Shown here: piece after piece, positions 51,243 to 61,243 of the stretch
Layout: the number at the start of each line of letters is the position of its first letter
Numbering within the stretch: position 1 is the first letter of the stretch
Assembly: GCF_028888695.1 (NCBI RefSeq)
Contig: NZ_PNFF01000001.1
Coordinates: forward strand, 1,993,501-2,057,500
DNA from: Bacillus methanolicus
GTDB lineage: Bacteria; Bacillota; Bacilli; Bacillales; Cytobacillaceae
Direction of reading: 5' to 3'
DNA: 64,000 nt
Notes under the pieces: generated by a model
Told to the model about the DNA's origin: nothing
The model's database searches: none
The model's input: the letters and a program-made list of their open reading frames with translations, nothing else
Translations under genes and position numbers: made by a program

Positions 51243-51890
51243 TTATTGCTGGTCTTTAAGATCAATAAAAAACTGTCCGTCCTGAAAGCTGCAAAATGAG
51301 ATCTCTTTTATATCCTTATAACCCATATGACGCAATTCCTGCCGAAGCCATAAATTCGTTTTATTAATCTTTCTAAGGTTTTCTTCTTGGATGGCCCCGT
51401 CGATAATAAGCGGCATCGTGATATTTACTTGATTATCATCTGTTCTTTCAAACACTGAAAGGTTCCCGGACGGCTCTAATATAGCAAATTCGACATCGGC
51501 AATATTTTGAATCTGATTTTCTCTTAATTGGAGCATCAAATCATCAAAATTATACCGCTGTTTTCTCATTGCTTCTTCGTCTATTTTACCTCTGTTAATA
51601 ATAACTGTCGGCCGGCCATCAACGATATCCCGAAATTTTTTGCTTTTTAATGAGAGTAACGCCAAAACAAATTGGACGATCATTAATAACCCCATCGGCA
51701 GAATCGTATGAATAAGAGGATCTTCTGTATTTTCAATCGCCACGACAGCCAACTCCGCAACCATAATGTTTACTACGAGATCTAATATGCTCAATTCACC
51801 AATTTCTCTTTTGCCCATCAGCCGAAAAATAACAAAAATCAATCCGTAAAGGAATAAAGTTCGAAAGATGATGAGAATGTATTCTTCCAT
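51243..51890 (-). CDS. yrbG: DUF421-family membrane protein YrbG
   Basis: A 215-residue DUF421 protein. Three N-terminal hydrophobic spans include [20 protein letters not shown], followed by the family motif [24 protein letters not shown] cytoplasmic domain has [25 protein letters not shown]-type sequence and QLRENQI. Related proteins in Bacillus include YetF, YdfR and spore SpoVA-linked DUF421 proteins; the function of YrbG itself is unknown. The ATG at 51890 follows AAGGGAG. Confidence 0.88.
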   Translation of the reverse strand: MEEYILIIFRTLFLYGLIFVIFRLMGKREIGELSILDLVVNIMVAELAVVAIENTEDPLIHTILPMGLLMIVQFVLALLSLKSKKFRDIVDGRPTVIINRGKIDEEAMRKQRYNFDDLMLQLRENQIQNIADVEFAILEPSGNLSVFERTDDNQVNITMPLIIDGAIQEENLRKINKTNLWLRQELRHMGYKDIKEISFCSFQDGQFFIDLKDQQ

Positions 51891-52080
51891 ATCAGACTCT
51901 CCCTTCAAGACATTCAAATTTACTTTTTGACGAAAAGACAGAAATATGATGTGCAAGTTTTACCAATACAAGATATAATTTTTATTCTAATTCTGTTTTT
52001 CTTGAATATTCATGTACTAGAAACAAGCTGTTTATATTCAACGGCTTGGCATATTGCCGTTCGGCGTGGAAAAGGAGAGG

Positions 52081-52473
52081 GTGAAAATAGAGACAAAAAA
52101 TTTCGGTACGGCTGTATTGTACGGGGTTATCGCAATATTCTTATTCGCAATTATTAGCAGCTTAATCTTTTCTCTTATTTTACGGTTCACTTCTGCCCAA
52201 GAGTCCGGAATCCAAATGTTCGTAACAATCATATCTTTTACTGCACTGTTTATCGGCGGTTTTATTTCCGGGGGAAAAGGGAAGCAAAAAGGGTGGCTGC
52301 TTGGAGGATTAACGGGCCTCTTATATTCAATAATCGTTTTCTTGTTCCAATTTCTTGGCTTTGACAGTCTGTTTACACTGAAACAGCTTATTTATCATAT
52401 CTGTTATGTGCTTGTGGCAATGATGGGGGGAATTTTAGGGGTAAATTTGTCGTCAAAATCAAGAAATTCCTAA
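52081..52473 (+). CDS. yrzE: TIGR04086-family membrane protein YrzE
   Basis: A membrane protein of about 130 residues with four hydrophobic spans: AVLYGVIAIFLFAIISSLIF, FVTIISFTALFIGGFISGG, LLGGLTGLLYSIIVFLFQF and LVAMMGGILGVNL. The GGKGKQKGWLLGGLTGL loop between spans 2 and 3 marks the family. The role is unknown. The start is uncertain: a GTG at 52081 follows AAAGGAG closely, and a TTG nine codons earlier is also possible. It lies divergent to yrbG, as in B. subtilis. Confidence 0.8.
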   Translation: MKIETKNFGTAVLYGVIAIFLFAIISSLIFSLILRFTSAQESGIQMFVTIISFTALFIGGFISGGKGKQKGWLLGGLTGLLYSIIVFLFQFLGFDSLFTLKQLIYHICYVLVAMMGGILGVNLSSKSRNS

Positions 52474-52512
52474 AAAGAAGCAAGCGATAAACATAACTGT
52501 ACTAAAATGGTT

Positions 52513-52565
52513 AGAGGATATTATGTTCAATATAAGAAATAAGAACATATATCCTCTTTTTAATA
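52513..52565. terminator. Long hairpin between yrzE and the TetR gene
   Basis: AGAGGATATTATGTTC pairs with GAACATATATCCTCT over a 14-base loop, with T's on the plus side. It lies between convergent genes and can serve both. Confidence 0.75.
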
Positions 52566-52592
52566 GGACATAGAATACAAAAGAGAACATAA

Positions 52593-53216
52593 TCATTCGG
52601 TCTGTTCTACTCCTAACAAGTTTTTTAGCGTTTGACGCAAGGTATTCATTTGTTGTTGTATTTTTACTTCATCTGTACCTAAATAAATTGCTTCCATAAT
52701 TAGTCCATCTAAAAAGGCCACTACAAAACGGGCGACTTGAGAAATGGGAATATCCGGCTTAAATTCCTCTTCGTCAACTCCTTTTTGAAACAAAAGCTCA
52801 AGTACTTCCACCGCTTTTTGATAGCGATTGGATAAAAAAGCATCTTTAGTCTTTTCACGCAATTCAATCATGTAATACTCAAGAATTACCGGAGTCAAGC
52901 TTTCATCTACTTCCTTAATTTCTTGTTCTTGAGCCTCCAAAAACCGAAGAACTCCTTCCCAAGTTGATGAAACATTTTGATGCAAAAGATCAATCTCTTC
53001 TACTTGTTGCTTATCAATAAAATTGATTAATTCTTTAAACAAATCTTCGCGATTGGAAAAGTATAAATAAACCCCTCCCCGGCTCATTCCTGATTCATCA
53101 ACGATATCTTGCATAGTTGTCTTTTCAAATCCTTTTCTTTTAAAGACACGAATAGCTGCTTCTAAAATTTTGCAACGACGATATTCACGGTGTTCTTCAG
53201 AAACTTTCGGTGACAT
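52593..53216 (-). CDS. TetR-family transcriptional regulator
   Basis: A 207-residue repressor. The N-terminal helix-turn-helix covers CKILEAAIRVFKRKGFEKTT and QDIVDESGMSRGGVYLYFSNREDLF (residues about 16-60), and the remainder is an all-helical ligand/dimer domain. It overlaps the end of the MFS gene by 20 bases and is transcribed with it, so it probably represses its own operon through the palindromes at 54461-54499. The inducer is unknown. Confidence 0.92.
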   Translation of the reverse strand: MSPKVSEEHREYRRCKILEAAIRVFKRKGFEKTTMQDIVDESGMSRGGVYLYFSNREDLFKELINFIDKQQVEEIDLLHQNVSSTWEGVLRFLEAQEQEIKEVDESLTPVILEYYMIELREKTKDAFLSNRYQKAVEVLELLFQKGVDEEEFKPDIPISQVARFVVAFLDGLIMEAIYLGTDEVKIQQQMNTLRQTLKNLLGVEQTE

Positions 53217-54438
53217 CTGACTCCTCCATTTCCATTTTTCTATTGCTTAACAATAACAAACCAACAACAAGCAGTAAACCGCCGGAAACGATAAAGACGG
53301 GGATTATTCCAAAGAAAGTAGCTAAAATTCCTCCACTCAAAGGACCGACAATGGTAGCAAAAGTACTTACACTATTGATCACACCAAATACCCGACTCGT
53401 TAAATTCTCCGGTGTTTTCTTCTGGGCAGTTGCTTGAAATGGTACGATCACTGCGCCAGCCATGCCTCCACCCAACAAGGCAAGTAATGGACACCAAACC
53501 CATACCAATCCTAATTGAATTTGTGTAAAGCAGGCCAACAAACCAAATGCGATTCCTATGCCCATAGAACCGATGGACATGGCCGGGATCGCAGGAACAC
53601 CGCTTCGGCTGCTTAGCCATCCTGCTACAGCAAGAGTCCCCAGTCCAGTTGCTCCCATAATTACACCAAATAACTCCGTCGTTCCGCCTGGAATGAGGCG
53701 AAACAATGTAATGAGCTGTGCATCAGCTAAAGTTATGACAAACATCGCTAAACTAAATACAAAAGTTCCATACATTAAAAAGGAGGTTCTCTTAATAAAT
53801 GAAAAACCTTCTTTCATCTGAACCAGCATAGGAATACTGTCTGATTTAATTTCTTCGCGATACTTTTCTTGCCGCTTTGGTACTCCTAATAAAAACAGGG
53901 CAGAAAGTAAAAATCCTCCTGCATTAATATAAAATGCAGACATAGTTCCAAATACTGCAACAAGTACTCCTCCCACAGCCGGGCCAATAATTCGGCAGCC
54001 ATAATCAATCACGGTGCTGATTCCAACTGCTTGATCCATTTGTTCAACAGATACAATCTCACGTAATTTTCCATTTTTTGCAGGAGTAAAAATAGCTTCA
54101 AAGGTACCTTTAAGTACAAGCAGAAGATAAATTTGCCACGTGGCTGTAGTAAATACGATTGAAAACATAATGACTGCACGTGCGATATCTGACAACATCA
54201 TTAAAGACTTTCTTTCTAATCGATCAGCAAACAAACCAGAAATCGGGCCAAATACAACAGTAGGAACACTTGTTGCCAATACGACCATAGCCATTTCCAA
54301 TGGTGTCGCATCTTTTTCAAAACCGAATAAGGCAAGTAAAGCTAATATTACAATACCTTCACCAAGTGCAGAAGCAAATTGAGCTGTAATTAGAAAAAGG
54401 AAAGAACTGTTTTTCCATATTTGCTTTTTTTGATTCAT
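53197..54438 (-). CDS. MFS efflux transporter
   Basis: A 413-residue major facilitator with about 12 hydrophobic spans. The loop between TM2 and TM3 reads GLFADRLERKSLM, the MFS signature, and TPAKNGKLREIV lies near TM4-5, as in the MefA/macrolide-efflux-like branch. The pairing with an overlapping TetR gene supports drug or toxic-compound efflux; the substrate is not predictable. The ATG at 54438 follows AGAGGTGA. The pair interrupts the usual yrzE-yajC order, so it is a likely insertion. Confidence 0.9.
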   Translation of the reverse strand: MNQKKQIWKNSSFLFLITAQFASALGEGIVILALLALFGFEKDATPLEMAMVVLATSVPTVVFGPISGLFADRLERKSLMMLSDIARAVIMFSIVFTTATWQIYLLLVLKGTFEAIFTPAKNGKLREIVSVEQMDQAVGISTVIDYGCRIIGPAVGGVLVAVFGTMSAFYINAGGFLLSALFLLGVPKRQEKYREEIKSDSIPMLVQMKEGFSFIKRTSFLMYGTFVFSLAMFVITLADAQLITLFRLIPGGTTELFGVIMGATGLGTLAVAGWLSSRSGVPAIPAMSIGSMGIGIAFGLLACFTQIQLGLVWVWCPLLALLGGGMAGAVIVPFQATAQKKTPENLTSRVFGVINSVSTFATIVGPLSGGILATFFGIIPVFIVSGGLLLVVGLLLLSNRKMEMEESDVTESF

Positions 54439-54460
54439 GAATATCACCTCTTTAAAAAAT

Positions 54461-54472
54461 AACGACGTCGTT
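54461..54472. promoter_or_regulatory. Palindromic operator candidate for the TetR regulator
   Basis: AACGACGTCGTT is a perfect 12-bp palindrome just downstream of the MFS-tetR -10 box. A second partial palindrome with the same AACGAC edge, GACATTAGTGTC (54488-54499), lies in the promoter spacer. Confidence 0.6.
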
Positions 54473-54478
54473 GTCATT

Positions 54479-54507
54479 ATTATAAAAGACATTAGTGTCG
54501 TTTTCAA
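54479..54507 (-). promoter_or_regulatory. Sigma-A promoter of the MFS-tetR operon
   Basis: TTGAAA (54502-54507) and TATAAT (54479-54484) are spaced by 17 bp on the minus strand. The spacer contains one candidate operator and a second follows the -10. Confidence 0.75.
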
Positions 54508-54616
54508 CCATTTTTTGTTAAAAATTCATGTTTTACTATCTGTATTTTTTTTTTCATATGTTCAGCCACCAATTTACATTGGATGTAGCCCATTGATCAT
54601 TCAAGTCCAAACAACA

Positions 54617-54669
54617 AAAGGTAAGCACATATTAAACATGTTAAACATGTCTAATATGTGCTTACCTTT
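54617..54669. terminator. Perfect 18-bp-arm hairpin downstream of yajC
   Basis: Arms 54617-54634 and 54652-54669 are exact complements (AAAGGTAAGCACATATTA on the left). The 17-base loop contains ACATG/CATGT. It lies about 50 bp past yajC and probably ends the queA-tgt-yajC transcript; T-tracts are imperfect (CCTTTTGTTG). Confidence 0.7.
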
Positions 54670-54720
54670 ATTTGTTAAAACTTTTTAGATTTTAGATAAT
54701 AATACGATCTGCTGCATATT

Positions 54721-55002
54721 TTATTTTCCTGATCCTTCGCCGGCCGGCTGGATTACTTCGCGAACTGCCGCACGGTCATATGTAAGACGGCTTCCATCTC
54801 CGCATTTGATAACGATTGTATCTTCGTCAAGCGCATCGACAATTCCATGAAGGCCGCCAATTGTCACGATTTTATCACCTTTTTTCAAATCGTTTTGCAT
54901 TTGCTGAACCGCCTTTTGGCGTTTTTGCTGCGGGCGGATGAGTAAAAAGTAGAAAATCACGAACATTAACAAAACCGGGATTAAAGAACCGATTGCTTCC
55001 AT
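54721..55002 (-). CDS. yajC: Preprotein translocase accessory protein YajC (YrbF)
   Basis: A 93-residue single-span membrane protein. The hydrophobic segment IGSLIPVLLMFVIFYFLLIRP runs over residues 4-24, followed by the basic RPQQKRQKAVQQMQ and the small beta domain with KGDKIVTIGGLHGIV. YajC associates with SecDF in the translocase holocomplex; secDF is at 46.7-49 kb. The ATG at 55002 follows AAAGGAG. It lies directly after tgt. Confidence 0.93.
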   Translation of the reverse strand: MEAIGSLIPVLLMFVIFYFLLIRPQQKRQKAVQQMQNDLKKGDKIVTIGGLHGIVDALDEDTIVIKCGDGSRLTYDRAAVREVIQPAGEGSGK

Positions 55003-55028
55003 CTTTATTTCTCCTTTCAAGCTGTATT

Positions 55029-56186
<1,158 letters not shown>

Positions 56187-56206
56187 TTACAGCTTAAAAT
56201 CTACAA

Positions 56207-57235
56207 TTAAAGTATTAACATTGCGTCTCCAAAACTAAAAAAGCGGTACCTTTCCTGAACGGCAAGGTTATAGGCACGAAGAACATTCTCCCTGCCTGCA
56301 AGAGCGGAGACAAGCATGATCAGGGTTGATTTAGGCAAGTGAAAGTTAGTGATCATGCCATCAATCGCTTTAAACTCATATCCCGGATAGATGAAAATGT
56401 CTGTCCAACCGTTTTCAGCCGCGAATTTGCCATTGTGTGCCGAAGCAATCGTTTCCAACGTTCTCGTTGAGGTTGTTCCGACCGTGATAATTCTGCCGCC
56501 TTGTTTTCGGACTTCGTTTAATAAAGCGGCTGTTCCTTCAGACATTTGATAAAACTCTGAATGCATTTCATGTTCATCGACATTCTCAACATTGACCGGC
56601 CGGAAGGTTCCAAGGCCTACATGAAGTGTAATAAAAGCAATATGTATACCCATCTTCCTTAGTTCTTCCAATAGCTCTTCCGTAAAATGGAGCCCTGCGG
56701 TCGGTGCAGCAGCCGATCCTCTTTCCCGGGCATAAACCGTTTGGTAGCGGTCTTTATCTTCAAGCTGTTCTTTAATATAAGGCGGAAGCGGCATTTCACC
56801 AAGCTTTTCGAGCACTTCATAAAAAATCCCGTCATAATAAAATTCAAAGATTCTTCCGCCATGCTCTGTCGCACCGACACAAACGGCCGAAAGAACGCCA
56901 TTGCCAAATTCGATGCGCGTTCCTTCTTTTACGCGCTTAGCCGGCTTCACGAGCGTTTCCCAGCGGTCTCCATCTTGCTGTTTCAAAAGCAGAATTTCCA
57001 CTTTCGCTCCTGTATCTGTTTTTATGCCGAACAGTCTTGCTGGAAGAACTCGCGTATCATTTAATACGAGGCAGTCTCCTGCTTTCAAGTATTCCTTAAT
57101 ATTTTTGAAAAAATCATGTTTGACCTCGCCTGTCTCTTTATTTAATACCATTAATCGGCTATCTGTCCGATTTTTTAACGGCGTCTGTGCGATTAATTCC
57201 TCAGGCAGGTCAAAGTCAAATAATTCTACTTTCAT
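56207..57235 (-). CDS. queA: S-adenosylmethionine:tRNA ribosyltransferase-isomerase
   Basis: Transfers and rearranges the ribose of SAM onto preQ1-tRNA to give epoxyqueuosine. The 342-residue protein begins [17 protein letters not shown], with family motifs [44 protein letters not shown] near residue 190 and [10 protein letters not shown]. The ATG at 57235 follows AAAGGTGA. It lies upstream of tgt in the queA-tgt-yajC operon. Confidence 0.96.
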   Translation of the reverse strand: MKVELFDFDLPEELIAQTPLKNRTDSRLMVLNKETGEVKHDFFKNIKEYLKAGDCLVLNDTRVLPARLFGIKTDTGAKVEILLLKQQDGDRWETLVKPAKRVKEGTRIEFGNGVLSAVCVGATEHGGRIFEFYYDGIFYEVLEKLGEMPLPPYIKEQLEDKDRYQTVYARERGSAAAPTAGLHFTEELLEELRKMGIHIAFITLHVGLGTFRPVNVENVDEHEMHSEFYQMSEGTAALLNEVRKQGGRIITVGTTSTRTLETIASAHNGKFAAENGWTDIFIYPGYEFKAIDGMITNFHLPKSTLIMLVSALAGRENVLRAYNLAVQERYRFFSFGDAMLIL

Positions 57236-57274
57236 TGTTTTCACCTTTTGTCTTTCAGAAAAATTGATATGCAT

Positions 57275-57481
57275 TTACCGAAAACGTCCGATAAAGTAAA
57301 AAATAGCTGACAGTAAAATACTTAATAAAATCGACGTTGTAATCGGAAAATAAAAAGTTGCATTTTCTTTTTTAATGATAATATCTCCCGGAAGTCTTCC
57401 TATTGAAATAAATTGCATGAAAAATCCGCCGATAAAAATAATCGCACCGATCATCATAAGCATTTTAGGCAAACCTGTCAT
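57275..57481 (-). CDS. yrzS: DUF2905-family small membrane protein YrzS
   Basis: A 68-residue protein with two hydrophobic spans, [17 protein letters not shown] near residues 8-24 and [17 protein letters not shown] near 48-64. The loop between them, [20 protein letters not shown], is the conserved DUF2905 core. It overlaps the end of ruvB by 17 bases and is surely co-transcribed. The function is unknown. Confidence 0.88.
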   Translation of the reverse strand: MTGLPKMLMMIGAIIFIGGFFMQFISIGRLPGDIIIKKENATFYFPITTSILLSILLSAIFYFIGRFR

Positions 57482-58478
57482 TTGTAGGCACCTCCATATG
57501 AAAATGGCGATAAACTAATTCAGTAACCATTCTTCCCCTCGGCGTTCGTTGAAGAAAACCGATCTGTAATAAATATGGTTCATAAACATCCTCGATCGTA
57601 TGCGGTTCTTCGCCGATTGTTGCTGCGATCGTTTCAAGGCCGACCGGGCCGCCCCTGAATTTTTCTATAATACCTTTTAATAGTTTATGATCAATATGGT
57701 CAAGACCAAGACGGTCTACCTGCATGAATTCTAATGCTTTATCGGCAAGCTCCGCATTGATGGAGCCGTTCCCAATTACTTGGGCAAAATCCCTTACGCG
57801 TCTTAGCAGTCTGTTTGCAATTCTTGGTGTTCCCCTTGATCTTCTGGCAATCTCGCTCGCAGCTTCTTGATCAATTTTCGTTTCCAGCAAACTTGCGGTC
57901 CGCGTAACAATATTTCTTAATTGCTCTTCTGTATAGTATTCCAATCTGCTTAGAACTCCAAACCGGTCTCTTAAAGGCGCCGACAAAGAACCTGCTCTCG
58001 TTGTAGCACCGACTAGCGTAAACGGCGGAAGATCAAGGCGGACGGAACGGGCGCTCGGCCCCTTTCCAATGACAATATCAAGGCAAAAATCTTCCATTGC
58101 CGGATATAATACTTCTTCGATTGATCTTGGCAGCCTGTGAATTTCATCAATAAAAAGAACATCACCCGGATTAAGCGAAGTTAAAATGGCTGCCAAATCG
58201 CCGGGCCTTTCGATCGCCGGGCCTGACGTTGTCCGTAAATTGACTCCCATTTCATTGGCAATAATCGCTGCCAATGTTGTTTTTCCAAGTCCGGGCGGGC
58301 CATAAAGGAGGACATGATCCAATGTCTCCTGGCGAAGCTTGGCTGCTTCAATAAAAACTTCCAGGTTTGCTTTTACTTTATCTTGGCCGATATACTGTTT
58401 CAACGTTTGCGGACGCAAACTGAGTTCAAAAGACATATCTTGAACATCAGCTTCACTAGAAATAATCCTTTCTTCCAT
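57465..58478 (-). CDS. ruvB: Holliday junction branch-migration helicase RuvB
   Basis: The ATPase motor of Holliday junction branch migration. The 337-residue protein has Walker [15 protein letters not shown] near residue 58, Walker [11 protein letters not shown], sensor 1 LVGATTRAG, the arginine finger region PLRDRFG, and the C-terminal winged helix with GPVGLETIA and LQRTPRGRM. The ATG at 58478 follows AAGGGTGATACGG. ruvA lies about 70 bp upstream. Confidence 0.97.
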   Translation of the reverse strand: MEERIISSEADVQDMSFELSLRPQTLKQYIGQDKVKANLEVFIEAAKLRQETLDHVLLYGPPGLGKTTLAAIIANEMGVNLRTTSGPAIERPGDLAAILTSLNPGDVLFIDEIHRLPRSIEEVLYPAMEDFCLDIVIGKGPSARSVRLDLPPFTLVGATTRAGSLSAPLRDRFGVLSRLEYYTEEQLRNIVTRTASLLETKIDQEAASEIARRSRGTPRIANRLLRRVRDFAQVIGNGSINAELADKALEFMQVDRLGLDHIDHKLLKGIIEKFRGGPVGLETIAATIGEEPHTIEDVYEPYLLQIGFLQRTPRGRMVTELVYRHFHMEVPTNDRFA

Positions 58479-58545
58479 CCGTATCACCCTTTTGAATTCA
58501 CTTCATACTGGATTTATCAGGCTGAAATGATCCGTGCTAAAAAAC

Positions 58546-59154
58546 TTATTTCAAGAGCTTTTGCAAAGCTTTTTTTAAATATTGATCTGTTGAAAGCTTT
58601 TCCTTTTTTAATTCCGGAGAAATTTTATTAATTTCTTTTTCCGAATACCCGAGTGCTTTTAAAGCGAGAACCGCTTCCTCAAATTCTGCAGAATAGCCTA
58701 GTGATCGCTGTTTATCATCAGATGTAAATAAATTTGGAATCGAATCAGGCACAAGATCGTGCAGTTTCCCTTTTAAATCCAGAATCATTTGTCTTGCCGT
58801 TTTTTTACCAACCCCAGGGAATTTTACAAGAAAAGCTTCATTTTCATTTTCAATTGCCTGAACAACTTGTTCAGGCTCTCCTGAAGCAAGAATCGCAAGG
58901 GCTCCCTTCGGACCTATTCCGGAAACGTTAAGAAGTTTCGTAAAAAGTGTTTTTTCTTCCCTTGATCGGAAACCGTATAAAGCCATTATATCTTGTCTGA
59001 CATAATGATAGGTATAGACACGAACTTCTTTACCGCTTTCTTTTGAATAGAGGAATGGATTCGGAGTTGCAATTTGATAACCTATGCCATTATTTTCAAT
59101 AACGATGTACTCAGGGCCGACGAATTCAACAGTTCCTTTAATAAATTCAAACAA
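58546..59154 (-). CDS. ruvA: Holliday junction DNA-binding protein RuvA
   Basis: The junction-binding partner of RuvB. The 202-residue protein has an N-terminal OB fold ([23 protein letters not shown]), two helix-hairpin-helix motifs ([16 protein letters not shown] and [22 protein letters not shown], cited in part), and a C-terminal three-helix domain containing [15 protein letters not shown] that contacts RuvB. The start is a TTG at 59154 after GGAGAG, which agrees with the start of B. subtilis RuvA. Confidence 0.95.
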   Translation of the reverse strand: MFEFIKGTVEFVGPEYIVIENNGIGYQIATPNPFLYSKESGKEVRVYTYHYVRQDIMALYGFRSREEKTLFTKLLNVSGIGPKGALAILASGEPEQVVQAIENENEAFLVKFPGVGKKTARQMILDLKGKLHDLVPDSIPNLFTSDDKQRSLGYSAEFEEAVLALKALGYSEKEINKISPELKKEKLSTDQYLKKALQKLLK

Positions 59155-59317
59155 TGACCTTCTCTCCCCTGTTTTGCTGTACCTCATTGTATCATACAAT
59201 TTTTACTGATACGAAAAAATTGGTTGTTATTTTTAATTGTTTATTATGGACACATTCAAAGTTGAATCAAAAAAACTATCAGTGTTTAATGAACTTTTGT
59301 ACAAGATATAAATAACA

Positions 59318-59350
59318 AGAAAGAGGCTGACATTGATCGCCAGCCCCTAT
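59318..59350 (-). terminator. Terminator downstream of bofC
   Basis: On the minus strand AGGGGCTGGC pairs with GTCAGCCTCT (two G-U pairs) around GATCAAT, followed by TTCTTG. Confidence 0.75.
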
Positions 59351-59351
59351 T

Positions 59352-59912
59352 TTATGATTGATTTCCTTCTTTTGAATAGTTTTTAAAAGATTCAAGTACT
59401 TCTTCATACCTGTCTTTTGTTTTTATGGGAATTCCCTTTTTGAGCTGCTCCCATTTCGCGCTCTCTAATTTCCCTAAATCAATATGGAAAAATGATTGTA
59501 TTATATTTGAATGTCCGGGTTTTCCATTATATATTGTTAAGATTCCATCATCTGTTATGCCAAAATATCCGTTTGCTTTTAACAACGGTGAAATATCGTC
59601 AATCTGTTGCCGGAGAACAACTTGATTTTCCGACATATCCAGCAGCTGCCATTCCTTGTATTTTGCCCAAAAATCTTTCATTGACCAAATCGTTTCGATT
59701 ACTTTCTCTTCACTTATTTCCCCGTCTAAATACTTTCTTTCTAAAATGACCGTAATTTTGACAGGGCCGGGTGTGATGTCATTGTCATTTTTTTTTGTTT
59801 CTTGAGCAGATGCTGATCCGTCCACAGGCGCTCCATATTGCGGAATATAAAGACCAGAAACAAATACCGCTAATAAAGTGAACACGTTCATTGCCCATTT
59901 GGTTCTCATCAA
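59352..59912 (-). CDS. bofC: Forespore protein BofC
   Basis: A secreted forespore protein that restrains the SpoIVB protease and so delays pro-SigK processing in the mother cell. The 186-residue protein has a signal peptide (MNVFTLLAVFVSGLYIP) and the typical mature segment VKITVILERKYLDGEISEEKV near residue 52, then a two-domain body with VVLRQQIDDISPLLKANGYFG and HIDLGKLES. It lies upstream of ruvA as in B. subtilis. A TGAATA element at 59982-59987 could be a SigG -35, but the -10 is poor. Confidence 0.9.
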   Translation of the reverse strand: MMRTKWAMNVFTLLAVFVSGLYIPQYGAPVDGSASAQETKKNDNDITPGPVKITVILERKYLDGEISEEKVIETIWSMKDFWAKYKEWQLLDMSENQVVLRQQIDDISPLLKANGYFGITDDGILTIYNGKPGHSNIIQSFFHIDLGKLESAKWEQLKKGIPIKTKDRYEEVLESFKNYSKEGNQS

Positions 59913-60000
59913 TGATCACCTCGTTTAAGATACGGAATTCCCATCCGCTTTTCAATTTATACACCCATAGTCTCACCATTTTATTCAAGTTTATACCTGA

Positions 60001-60229
60001 GGTCAGGCCCGCACTACGTTAAAGCGTTAATGTATTGAGGGTCTGGCCCGCACTACGTTAAAGCGTTAATGTATTGAGGGTCTGGCCCGCACTACGCTAA
60101 AGCGTTAATGTATTGAGGGTCTGGCCCGCACTACGTTAAAGCGTTAATGTATTGAGGGTCTGGCCCGCACTACGCTAAAGCGTTAATGTGTTGAGGGCCT
60201 GGCCCGCTGTGCTTTAAAGTGTTAAAGTG
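60001..60229. repeat. 39-bp intergenic tandem repeat, about six copies
   Basis: Units begin at 60001, 60040, 60079, 60118 and 60157, each 39 bp and nearly identical; a decayed sixth starts at 60196. Each unit carries GGTCTGGCCCGCACTACG (GGTCAGG in the first) and then TTAAAGCGTTAATGTATTGAG; units 3 and 5 have ACGCTAAAG in place of ACGTTAAAG. The repeat fills the gap between yebC and bofC. No reading frame through it is convincing. Confidence 0.9.
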
Positions 60230-60237
60230 ACATCATG

Positions 60238-60271
60238 TGATAAAAGCAGTACACCGGATGGTGCACTGCTT
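60238..60271 (-). terminator. Terminator of yebC
   Basis: AAGCAGT-A-CACC (60244-60255) pairs with GGTG-C-ACTGCTT (60260-60271), with one G-U on the minus strand, then TTTTATC. Confidence 0.85.
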
Positions 60272-60281
60272 CTACTTGTAG

Positions 60282-61010
60282 TTATGCTTCTTCATAGTTG
60301 TGGTAGATGTCTTGTACATCTTCATCATTTTCGAGCATGTCGAGCAATTTTTCCATTTTCGCTGCCATCTCTTCATTTAATTGTGTATAGGTTTGAGGAA
60401 TCATCGTGATTTCTGCTTCCTCAAATGTAAAGCCTGCTTTTTCCAAATTTTCTTTTACTTCCGTGAAATGCTCAGGGTCGGTATAAATTTCGAAAACTTC
60501 TTCGCTTGTTTCCATTTCTTCAGCCCCCGCTTCAATTGCTTGCAGGAGCATTTCATCTTCATCGATATCTAACTCTTCACGGTCGATAACTAAATAGCCT
60601 TTCCGGTCAAACATGTATGAAACGCTGCCGCTTTCACCAAGATTTCCGCCATTTTTCGAAAAAGCAAGTCTAATATTGGATGCTGTTCTGTTCTTATTAT
60701 CCGTCAGACATTGCACCATGACAGCCACTCCGCCCGGACCGTATCCCTCATATATGATTTCTTCAAATTTTGCCGAGCTTCCGACTCCGGTTGCTTTGTT
60801 GATGGCACGCTGTATATTTTCATTCGGCATATTAACTGCCTTCGCTTTATCAATAACTAAACGCAAACTCGGATTAGTAGCAGGATCGCCTCCGCCATTT
60901 TTAGCTGCAACATATATATCTTTCGCAAACTTCATAAAAATTTTTCCGCGCTTAGCATCTTGCGCATTTTTCCGACGTTGAATGTTTTTCCACTTAGAAT
61001 GTCCTGCCAT
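60282..61010 (-). CDS. yebC: YebC/TACO1-family translation factor or regulator (YrbC)
   Basis: A 242-residue YebC-family protein. It begins [20 protein letters not shown], with [33 protein letters not shown], and [22 protein letters not shown] as the most conserved core. Family members were first described as transcription regulators and more recently as factors that relieve ribosome stalling at proline runs. The gene ends at a strong terminator. It lies between bofC and the CoxA-like gene as in B. subtilis. Confidence 0.95.
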   Translation of the reverse strand: MAGHSKWKNIQRRKNAQDAKRGKIFMKFAKDIYVAAKNGGGDPATNPSLRLVIDKAKAVNMPNENIQRAINKATGVGSSAKFEEIIYEGYGPGGVAVMVQCLTDNKNRTASNIRLAFSKNGGNLGESGSVSYMFDRKGYLVIDREELDIDEDEMLLQAIEAGAEEMETSEEVFEIYTDPEHFTEVKENLEKAGFTFEEAEITMIPQTYTQLNEEMAAKMEKLLDMLENDEDVQDIYHNYEEA

Positions 61011-61134
61011 TCTAAATCCCCTCTCATCTACAAAATCCTTATTTAATATATCATACTTTCATACTGAAGAACAGACGCTGCCCCTTGTCATTTATATGAA
61101 AACAACGGACGGCTATATAATTTTCCATTAAAAA

Positions 61135-61224
61135 AAGGGTCAGACCCCTCCAATACACAACATATAGACAAACTCTGAAAAAGCCATTCTATATATTGTC
61201 ATTGCCGGAGGGAGTCAGACCCTT
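61135..61224. repeat. Foldback element with 17-18-bp near-perfect terminal inverted repeats
   Basis: AAGGGTCAGACCCCTCC (61135-61151) and GGAGGGAGTCAGACCCTT (61207-61224) are complements apart from the centre of the GGGTCAGACCC core. Inner pairs CAATA/TATTG and ATATAG/CTATAT continue the fold. On the minus strand the outer arm is followed by seven T's, so it can also end the CoxA-like transcript. Confidence 0.65.
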
Positions 61225-61243
61225 ATGAGTCAGCGCTTCTCAT

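Noticed and set aside
60001-60229. Possible CRISPR array
   Set aside because: The 39-bp units are contiguous with no variable spacers, and there are no cas genes nearby.
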